From contig JAVTVY010020465.1 of NCBI GenBank assembly GCA_036873755.1, positions 1-64,000 on the forward strand: 64,000 nt of DNA, in the 5' to 3' direction. Under the pieces are notes generated by a model that was not told the origin of the DNA, did no database searches, and was given only the letters and a program-made list of their open reading frames with translations. The first letter of the stretch is position 1. Every line of letters starts with the position of its first letter. Positions 60,801-64,000 of this stretch are shown in pieces. This DNA is from Hanleya hanleyi. Lineage: Eukaryota; Mollusca; Polyplacophora; Lepidopleurida; Hanleyidae. Made by a program: the position numbers and the translations under genes.

Positions 60801-63800
60801 AGTGTTGCTACTAATGTTGAATTTGTTATTCCTAAAATGTTTCCTAGACACAATCTGAAAAATCAGAAAAGGTTCGTCTCACATACACCCCCACCCCATC
60901 TGCCCAGGTGAGTTTCAAGTGCATCTGATAACATTTGTGAACTCGCTTGTTTTTCTTTATCTATCAGAGTACTCTCCCCTTGAATAGTGAATGCACCTGT
61001 CATCTACTAGCCATACCAATGAGTTAATCATTCATCTATGTTCAGACAGTTTTGCTCCCGTGACCCAGCTGCAGCGTTACATCTGCAAATGAAGTAGGAT
61101 TAGAGAATTTGCAATATGGTTATTCAGTGTTGTGCCCACTATTTGTATCTTGTTATACATTATTAATTTCCATCATTACTGTAGCTGATATTGTCCATGT
61201 TTTGACCAGAGTGCTGTTGTGGATGACAAGACTGCTGCTAGGTTTCAGGATGAGCTGTTCACCCCGATGTTAGTGACCAGTATCGTCCAGTACAGTCTGA
61301 TAGGAATTGGGGGTGCTCTACTCATCACAGTCCTCCTATACATTGTATACAGAAGGAAAAAGTCATCATCAGCAATAGAAATGGTAGGTTTCTGCACCAG
61401 ATTTCTCACTTCACCTAAAATCATCATGAAGTTGGAGTTTTGCATTGAATGTTGCCTACTGCATAATCTCTTGTTAGCTCACCTTTACAAAGTAAGACAA
61501 GAAGCCAGTGTCGGTGTCCCCACCTATCCCACCCCCAGCAGATATCCACACCCCACCCTCTATCTCCTAAGCAAATCTTGTCTATATATTTAGAGGGGGT
61601 CCCCACCAAAGTTCAGGGCTTCATGCCCCACCCTCTATCTCCTAAACTAACCATACCCCTCCCTATAATACAAAATATCCTAGAAGCATACATCACAATG
61701 CACTATGAAGCAGCCACTATAAGGGGTCCCGTCCAATCGATCGAGACTGACAAATATCTCATCTCGTAGAGTCACAGTTTATCGCTATCGGTTTGCTCCC
61801 AGTTTTCTCTCGATGAACAAGACAATCTTGATCTTCCTCGAAATAACTCGACATGCTTCAAGAATGGAAGCGAGATACCATCGAATGAAAGGCTGAACCA
61901 TTCGGAAAGCATATGCTCGTTATATATATATATACTCTGTGACAGCGAGATTAATCACAGGGAGTACACATGCATTTAAACATTGGTAATGAATTAGATT
62001 GAACGTGAATCTTATTATTTTGTTATTCCGTCTAGAGATCTGTAGTCTCATACATGCTGAGACAGTGCAATTTCTCTAAACATTATGAATGGAAAGGAAG
62101 AAACATTACAAATTGAAAATGTATAAACTGGCTTGATCCTTTTTCACTTATTTTGAACCTGTTTTAGAATTTGAATCACTTTTTACCCCTCGGCCAATAT
62201 TGTCGTTGCCATGTACGTCCGTCCGTTAACGCATTTTAGGCAAAACCGCTTGAGATACAACCACCAAATTTTCAACACTTATTTATCTAGTGCTAAGTCA
62301 GACGCCTATTGAAAGTGGCTTCCCTCGGCCCATATTTGACAGAGTTCTGCCCCTTTACAGATTTGTTAATTTCTATTTCTGTCCTATATGCCTGAATGTA
62401 ACCAACTATATCTGCAGAACTGTGTTCGGTATAGTTACTATATTTTGGAAACTTATTTATATTGTTGTATTCTACAAGCCAACAAAGGATTACTCACCTC
62501 GGCTTATGGAGTTATGCCCCTTTCGGATGTAATAATCTCTGATTTTGTTATCTGTAGTTGAATATACAAGTTATATCTGCAGATCCGTGTTCGGTACAGC
62601 TTATTCGTCTCGGTTCTTACTTTACAGTAGTGCTAAGTCAGACGCCTATCGAAAGTGGCTCCCCTCGGCCCATACTTTAGAGTTATGCCCCTTTACTGAT
62701 GTATTAATTTCTATATCTGTCCTATATGCCTGAATGTAACCAACTATATCTGCAGAACTATGTTCGGTATAGCTACTATATTTTGGAAACTTATTTATAT
62801 TGTTGTATTCTACAAGCCAACAAAGGATAACTCTCCTCGGCTTATGGAGTTATGCCCCTTTCGGATGTAATAATCTCCAATTTTGTTATCTGTAGCTGAA
62901 TGTACAAGTTCAATCTGCAGATCCATGTTCGGTACAGCTTATTCGTCTCGGTTCTTATTTTACAGAGTGCTAAGTCAGACGCCTATCGTAAGTGGCTCCC
63001 CTCGACCCATATTTTACAGAGTTATGCCCCTTTACAGATATATAATTTTCTATTTCTGCCCTATATGCCTGAATGTACTACCCGTATATCTTGATCATCC
63101 CACATAGAACTGTCTCTTCCCCAGTTCACATTACACATGGGTCACAATCACTTGGGGAAAGCCGAGGGGTTTTGATTAGATCAATCTCATGTTAAGATAG
63201 TCCAGGAACTGCAAATTGAAATAAATTCTGCAAGTCTAAAATAAAGTTTAATATCTTCCTCCGAAAAATTATCAGAATGGGAGATCTTTATCATCAGAGA
63301 TTTCCCCCCATATTCAGAAATAAAGCAGCTATGAAGATCACATGGGAATCACAGAATATGAACATAAATGCTCGATCGAAGTTTTCGGACAAACAGCATG
63401 CGGTATCGTTTATAGTACAATGTATGTAACCATCCATATAAAGCATGATTGCTCTCTGAATTGGTCGGTGATTATATACTTTCATTATTTGGTTATTTCC
63501 TAGACATATAAAATCAGCAATAAATAATAGAGTGTAAGTATATTATCAAGCTCCCCCCCCCCCCCCAACAGTGTTGTTTCAGTTTTTTTCTTTCAAAGAA
63601 ATTAACCCCTCTCCCTTCACTGTTGTTTCAAGCCGACTGTGCTTCACAGACAGACTGTGGTGTAAATTATCAACACCTCTAGTTCCTATTGTCAGTATTT
63701 CCGCAAACAATGTCCAGGCAAGCTTATGTCAGAAATAAACCTTGTTGATATAATCTCCTTAATCTAGCTATATAACAAGACAGCAGTTATAAAAAATGAA

Positions 63801-63986
63801 ATCTGCAATGAATACTACCAAATTTTAAAACAATTTACACACTGAGGTAATTAATACATCGGTCAAACACTTAACAGAGCTTTAATTTTTTGGTTGAAAC
63901 GATCCAAGTCTGATAAAAAAAAATGTTATGGAACAATAATTAACGCATGCTTCCACATCATTATTTTTCAGATCATATCCAGCTGA
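31004..63986 (+). CDS. SCARB-like: class B scavenger receptor (CD36/SCARB/LIMP-2 family), 13 or 14 coding exons
   Basis: I assembled this from GT-AG sites. Coding exons are 31004-31123, 32604-32761, 40802-40943, 41942-42130, 47641-47732, 49404-49453, 50099-50168, 50961-51142, 53867-53997, 58721-58794, 60569-60620, 60848-60907 and 61210-61383. They total 1494 bases (498 codons), with all phases compatible and the usual family length. A possible last exon at 63972-63986 adds four codons and TGA. Family marks include an N-terminal membrane segment (about 9-28), GPYTYR (88-93), TVKEILWGY, NGTDGT, SFPHF, RLQIN, VLPVFWINE and a C-terminal membrane segment (about 466-487) with a basic tail. Such hairpin-topology receptors bind lipids, lipoproteins or pathogens at the cell surface or in lysosomes. 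The luminal loop has several N-glycosylation sequons. The subclass is not resolved. The Cys pair equivalent to CD36 C243-C311 is absent. Confidence 0.9.
31235..32235 (+). repeat. tandem array D filling intron 1 (~86 bp units)
   Basis: A head-like stretch (CCTCAGCCAAATT, then GTCAGTCAGTCTGTCC and CCGTCCGTCC) is followed by about ten units of GTGTAGGTGGAGGCAATGTG, TACCAAAATTGAGGTCA, GGTCACTGTGACTCGGAAAT and CATTCAAAAT. The last units (31690-32180) are the most alike. Confidence 0.85.
32325..32420 (+). repeat. isolated array head with CTCAGCCAA and GTCTGTCC words
   Basis: TTTTACCCCTCAGCCAAGAG, TATTGTCATCGACC and TGTACGTCTGTCCATCTGTC match the head of array C, but only a short single downstream unit follows. 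Confidence 0.6.
32604..32761 (+). CDS. SCARB-like exon 2, residues 41-93
   Basis: The acceptor is CATGTTACAG. The exon reads VLEEGTEFYKMW, IPFPIYMQFYLFDLKNPDEV and ERGPYTYR, the most conserved N-terminal block of the family. The donor is AG|GTTAG, phase 2. The following intron is 8 kb. Confidence 0.92.
32993..33113. repeat. 54 bp inverted repeat (fold-back)
   Basis: ATCTTACACTCGTGGCAATT ... ATGAAAGTTATGACAC ... GAGTAAGTT at 32993-33047 mirrors 33059-33113 across an 11-base loop. Weaker similarity continues outward for about 20 bases on both sides. Confidence 0.8.
33365..37312 (+). repeat. tandem array E (~155-170 bp units), interrupted by insertions
   Basis: The head ATCTCACCTTACGAAGTAAAGGGGAGAT can fold and is followed by GTCGGTGTCGGTGTCGGTG. 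Units near 33600-34188, 35335-35950 and 37225-37312 contain GTCAGCTGTCATTGGATGAT, TATGAAACTTGGTACACATG, TTTCTTATGATTAGAGGATG and TGTACCTGTGCTATTTTTGA. A transposon sits at 34189-35329, and about 36000-37220 is unrelated sequence without a recognised gene. Confidence 0.75.
34189..35329. mobile_element. non-autonomous hAT-like element with 5 bp target duplication
   Basis: The ends CAAGCCTGGAAATAA and TTATTTCCAGGCTTG are exact inverted copies of 15 bp. TATAC at 34184-34188 and 35330-35334 flanks them. Removing the element and one TATAC restores exactly the uninterrupted array unit seen near 33798-33830. Subterminal GTGCCTGACA words are repeated at the left end. The 1141 bp interior has no transposase frame. 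Confidence 0.88.
37318..38350. repeat. ~33 bp satellite, about 30 units, with a 241 bp higher-order duplication
   Basis: Units read CCAGCAGTAATCCCACAC, GGGACTGACCTAT with many variants. The block starting GGACTGTCCTATCCAGCATT at 37781 repeats almost unchanged at 38022, so seven units were copied together. There is no spacer/repeat asymmetry and it lies in an animal intron, so it is not a CRISPR. Confidence 0.88.
39030..39215 (+). mobile_element. tRNA-derived molluscan SINE
   Basis: Contains GGTTCGAGGCC near 39070, close to the pol III B-box, then GGGTACTCCGGCTTCCTCCA and ACCAACCAAACTGACTGTCA, a core I recognise from molluscan SINEs. The tail ATGAGTGAAACAAACTTGAG..GACATTAAGCC is a diverged form of the tail of the 52 kb SINEs. 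Confidence 0.6.
39801..40323. mobile_element. hAT-like MITE with 8 bp target duplication
   Basis: TACCATTT at 39793-39800 and 40324-40331 flanks CAGGCCTGCAAGTG and CACTTGCAGGCC. Both ends are loaded with CCTATATTT words in the same orientation. The 523 bp interior has a CT microsatellite and no gene. Confidence 0.7.
40802..40943 (+). CDS. SCARB-like exon 3, residues 93-140
   Basis: The acceptor is CTCTATTTCAG. The exon reads EYRQKLNLTHNANGTLTF and then QKKYWIFIQDMSVGDENDTI. Three sequons (NLT, NGT, NDT) are present. The donor is CTG|GTATGG, phase 0. Confidence 0.85.
41070..41860. repeat. ~34 bp A/T-rich satellite just before SCARB exon 4
   Basis: About 20-25 units of CAATGAATATGGGATAAATG plus ATGAATATGATAAAT, some shortened. 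It ends about 80 bases before exon 4. Confidence 0.88.
41942..42130 (+). CDS. SCARB-like exon 4, residues 141-203
   Basis: Of two adjacent AG acceptors (GCAG at 41939, AG at 41941), only the second keeps phase 0. The first would give an immediate TAA. The exon reads SLRWENPVAQDIISVLM and then LFIEKTVKEILWGYKDAML, with the family WGY motif. The donor is GGG|GTAAGC. Confidence 0.85.
42131..43255. other. intron 4 sequence, nothing recognised
   Basis: AT-rich with no clear repeat structure. It precedes array F. Confidence 0.4.
43258..44290 (+). repeat. hairpin-headed tandem array F (same family as array A)
   Basis: The head TTAGCTCATCTGGGCCGAAG-GCCCGATGGGCT is followed by GTCCGTCGTCCGTCGTGCGT. 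Units share ATGGATCTTTCTCAAATTTG, GGTTCCCCTTTGGGTCTAGT and AATATGGCCGCCAGGCGGCC with array A, but are more diverged. Confidence 0.8.
44300..47640. other. rest of intron 4: weak hairpin/array sequence, no gene
   Basis: The stretch 45590-46150 has array-like words (AACTCGAGAACTATTGAACC, TTTCAAACTTGGAGATTG) and ends with CAGACAGACGGACGAACGAC, the complement of a CCGTC head, so it may be a diverged array in minus orientation. Short frames elsewhere show no domain. Confidence 0.35.
47641..47732 (+). CDS. SCARB-like exon 5, residues 204-234
   Basis: The acceptor is AAAATTGCAG. The exon reads KNNSFDGEYTVHTGADNLDL and then GVIDKFNGT, the family 'tGadd...g.i..fNG' block. The donor is AAG|GTGAGT, phase 2. 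Confidence 0.88.
48486..49325. mobile_element. TIR element whose ends are built from a 16 bp tandem repeat
   Basis: The left end has seven copies of GGACATTTCCCCCAGT. The right end has five copies of the complement, GGGGGAAATGTCCACT. Just inside, TATATTTTCAGGCTATTTTG is matched inversely by CAAAATAACCTAAAAATATA. The interior is AT-rich with a direct duplication of about 75 bp (48676-48750 and 48782-48857, GATGTTGTGAGGGATTAACC). Confidence 0.82.
49404..49453 (+). CDS. SCARB-like exon 6, residues 234-251
   Basis: A 50 bp exon after TCTTATTTTCAG. It reads SSLNYWSTKWANMINGT. Ala stands where CD36 has Cys243. The donor is CAG|GTAAGC, phase 1. Confidence 0.85.
49600..49945. repeat. ~23 bp array (GGCATTAACCTCCCTCCATCCAA)
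   Basis: About 14 units of GCATTAACCTCCCTCCATC with small variations in intron 6, roughly 150 bp before exon 7. Confidence 0.85.
50099..50168 (+). CDS. SCARB-like exon 7, residues 251-274
   Basis: The acceptor is TTTTCCATACAG. The exon reads DGTIAPPFMKKSAVLYMF and then STDICR. The Cys corresponds to CD36 C272. The donor is CAG|GTAAGA, phase 2. Confidence 0.87.
50961..51142 (+). CDS. SCARB-like exon 8, residues 274-335 (cysteine-rich)
   Basis: The acceptor is CTACATGTAG. The exon reads SVYGMYSGDTSSPQGIPLYR, then NIGFCTPQTNCLATGLLN and ITQCQM. Three of the four Cys of this region in CD36 are kept (C313, C322 and C333 equivalents). Gly replaces the C311 equivalent. The donor is ATGC|GTAAGT, phase 1. 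Confidence 0.87.
52003..52205 (+). mobile_element. molluscan SINE, copy 1 (tail GTTGAAAGCGACGTTAAA)
   Basis: Contains CTCAGAGAGCTTGTCGT, AAAAGGAATAGGACCCCACC and the tail ATATGACTGAAATAGTGTTG, AAAGCGACGTTAAATCGTGC, TCACTCC. It is inserted in array G. Confidence 0.6.
52350..52595 (+). mobile_element. molluscan SINE, copy 2
   Basis: Longer than copy 1. It starts GGCCCCGTGGGGCTTACGGG, then CTCGGAGAGCTTGTCGTAAG and AAAGGAATAGGACCCCACCC, with the tail ATATGACTGAAATATAGTTG, AAAGCGCCGTTAAACCC and TCACTCACTCACTC. No good pol III boxes were recognised in the head. Confidence 0.65.
53534..53728 (-). mobile_element. 5S rRNA-derived SINE
   Basis: On the minus strand the head reads CGTTGAGCACGGCCAGTACT-TGGATGGGTGAC, which matches the internal promoter half of 5S rRNA. 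The tail reads ATATGACTGGAAAAATGTTG, AGAACGTTGTTAAATCC, TACTCACTCACTC, the same tail as the SINEs at 52 kb. The 5' half of the 5S part is missing or diverged. It ends about 140 bp before SCARB exon 9. Confidence 0.68.
53867..53997 (+). CDS. SCARB-like exon 9, residues 335-378
   Basis: The acceptor is TGTTATACAG. The exon reads DSVHVPVIVSFPHFYMADP and then GGMNPNPDWHRTDVDLEP, containing the family SxPHF motif and PN...H motif. The donor is CCA|GTAAGT, phase 0. The next intron holds the intact hAT transposon. Confidence 0.92.
55026..57299 (-). CDS. hAT-family transposase, 757 aa, intact
   Basis: A single uninterrupted frame from ATG 57299 to the stop at 55026. Residues 42-46 (AKRKR) look like a nuclear localisation signal. 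Residues about 54-108 form a TTF/BED-like zinc-binding module (FCTYC at 71-75, C91, H102, H108). A GVALDGATDSANLEEECFF segment near 215 fits the first part of the RNase H-like core, where hAT enzymes have a catalytic Asp. The C-terminal FSTATVERCFSLMKRVKSDW segment, followed by LNDLMLLAMSN, is the hAT dimerisation domain. The tail is Ser/Asp-rich. The overall character resembles the vertebrate ZNF862/KIAA1586-like domesticated group, by memory and not by search. It cuts and reinserts the element via its TIRs. The ATG chosen is the first in frame and leaves a 5' region rich in promoter motifs. Confidence 0.92.
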   Translation of the reverse strand: MERFLTRANAGDALQPSQEDETASQAGEGISSTTDEPAPTPAKRKRVFKFNTKWKLEHEWLTFDETTRQMFCTYCKTYKQASKTNRFVIGCESLRVENVRAHETSADHKFSYTAHLNSLKPVTQQPIIRAVMNIEKADIEEMKKLFRTAFFVAKHEKPLKDFVRLNELQRTNYADTGGTHYNSDKQARTFINYIAEAERKQKVDVIKKSEFIGVALDGATDSANLEEECFFVSYVDDNYESQIDFIKICSVDGRATADELSQLLFKVFDDLGIDVKGKCVELATDGPAVMKAMCRNVREEIPWVLPFHCANHRLELAFKDAVKNCNLEGEVHELLDGLYYFYHNSSLQWRNLVDCGKLMDTAVLVHPKAKGTRWLAHRERAYKAVDKNYAATVTHLNACNSDATQKTETRAKALGLRDKLTDKNIVLFMLAILKPLVAIFATLSCLLQAEDVSIDTLTSTVKRTKDKLGTFDCVTEINKFSNSHNLANGRFRDIPLSQKRVGIRGQTGNPVLTQGQNLVRSLKDSLADRLGNLGDGNIGDCPQISMFSVFDVSRLPDSDDDDLSLYGKTEVGGLVSHFKPLLESNGYDVDRIEDERTGLWNHVREVLKTTKKEGRSVRKFWAKILRKKADSPEMRNILCLVKILLVLMFSTATVERCFSLMKRVKSDWRASLKKETLNDLMLLAMSNDSVTSYDPMPAINLWWSDSKKCRRCVEGYGPRRKKANVIVSRDDSDHSQSDPESDSVTAITSDSDSDSLL
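57300..57720 (-). promoter_or_regulatory. CpG-rich promoter-like region of the hAT transposase
   Basis: Within about 400 bp upstream of the transposase ATG are AATGGCGGCCG (YY1-like), GCGCATGCG and GCATGCGCA (NRF1-like), GTAACCTGGCAAC (RFX/X-box-like) and a second ATGGCGACC. These are motifs of TATA-less housekeeping promoters. Their function is inferred from sequence only. Confidence 0.45.
58721..58794 (+). CDS. SCARB-like exon 10, residues 379-403
   Basis: The acceptor is ATTTTTTTTCCAG. The exon reads YTGAVLQAFKRLQIN and then MYIMPMEHI, the family TG...a.kr.QiN block. The donor is AGA|GTGAGT, phase 2. Confidence 0.9.
58852..59195. mobile_element. MITE family 'AAAATGGAG', copy 2
   Basis: Follows copy 1 (30442-30785) over its whole length in the same orientation: CTCTAAAATGGAG, CAAAATCCTCTTG, AATAATAGGCCAA, AAAAGTTATTGAGC. 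The right inverted end is more decayed than in copy 1. It lies only about 57 bp after SCARB exon 10. Confidence 0.78.
59200..60560. other. intron 10 remainder, nothing recognised
   Basis: No repeat family, exon or RNA gene recognised. Several GTACAG/TACTGTAC words recur loosely at 59250-59520. Confidence 0.4.
60569..60620 (+). CDS. SCARB-like exon 11, residues 403-420
   Basis: A 52 bp exon after TTTATTTCTCAG. It reads QLKNVRTMVLPVFWINE, with the family LPVFWxxE motif. The donor is GAG|GTGAGC, phase 0. Confidence 0.9.
60848..60907 (+). CDS. SCARB-like exon 12, residues 421-440
   Basis: A 60 bp exon after TGTTTCCTAG. It reads TQSEKSEKVRLTYTPTPSAQ, a hydrophilic linker that varies between family members. 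The donor is CAG|GTGAGT. Confidence 0.75.
61210..61383 (+). CDS. SCARB-like exon 13, residues 441-498 (C-terminal membrane helix)
   Basis: The acceptor is GTTTTGACCAG. The membrane segment VQYSLIGIGGALLITVLLYI is followed by VYRRKKSSSAIEM. A GTAGGT donor follows ATG. If it is not used, the frame reads through to a stop at 61591-61593. Confidence 0.85.
62180..63110 (+). repeat. hairpin-headed tandem array H (~300 bp units)
   Basis: The head TTTTTACCCCTCGGCCAATA, then CATGTACGTCCGTCCGTTAA, is the same head type as array C. Units of about 300 bp share GCTAAGTCAGACGCCTATCG, AAAGTGGCTCCCCTCGGCCC, ATTTCTATTTCTGTCCTATA, TGCCTGAATGTAACCAACTA and ATCTGCAGAACTGTGTTCGG. Confidence 0.82.
63972..63986 (+). 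CDS. possible terminal micro-exon of the SCARB-like gene
   Basis: TTATTATTTTTCAG precedes ATC ATA TCC AGC TGA in the right phase for exon 13, giving the tail IISS and a stop. A 15-base match can be chance, and the window ends 14 bases later. Confidence 0.35.
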   Translation: MISS

Positions 63987-64000
63987 TGTGCCATTTATTC

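Overview
This is eukaryotic, very probably molluscan, genomic DNA. The support is long GT-AG introns, short coding exons, SINEs that end in a (T)TCACTCACTC-type tail, and many hairpin-headed arrays of roughly 155 bp units that resemble the pearl/HINE-type elements known from bivalves. No bacterial or phage gene organisation is present. Most of the window is repeats. Only three reading frames or gene structures look intact.

Left part (1-5.8 kb). Positions 1-1.7 kb hold a decayed virus-like pair: a protein resembling the invertebrate 'F54H12.2-like' family, which I suspect is capsid-related, followed by an adenain-type cysteine protease. Both are frameshifted. Six copies of a small hairpin unit and a poly(A) signal follow. 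From 2.0 to 4.6 kb there are tandem repeats rich in NRF1-like, YY1-like, CRE-like and CCAAT sequences. A previously unlisted three-exon gene encoding two Tudor/SH3-like folds runs on the minus strand at 5724-4780.

Middle-left (6-30 kb). This is a transposon graveyard. It contains dispersed direct repeats, a palindromic TTAA-flanked MITE (10.1-10.6 kb), a degraded Ty3/gypsy element on the minus strand (11.9-15.4 kb) with a nested fold-back, fragments of another reverse-transcriptase family, a TTAA-flanked element carrying a broken THAP gene and an orphan PYQFEPY-type exon (17.3-19.0 kb), a 3.3 kb TIR element with a tandem array inside (19.0-22.3 kb), and two more hairpin-headed arrays.

Right part (31-64 kb). 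One host gene spans this half on the plus strand: a class B scavenger receptor (CD36/SCARB/LIMP-2 family). I place 13 coding exons between 31004 and 61383 (498 codons, all phases compatible), plus a possible terminal micro-exon at 63972. Its introns are filled with satellites, SINEs, MITEs and hairpin-headed arrays. Intron 9 carries, in antisense orientation, a complete hAT transposon of 3441 bp with an uninterrupted 757-codon transposase, matching TIRs and a 5 bp target duplication. It looks young. A second, non-autonomous element with a 5 bp duplication sits in intron 2. For both, the surrounding tandem array shows what the unoccupied site looked like.
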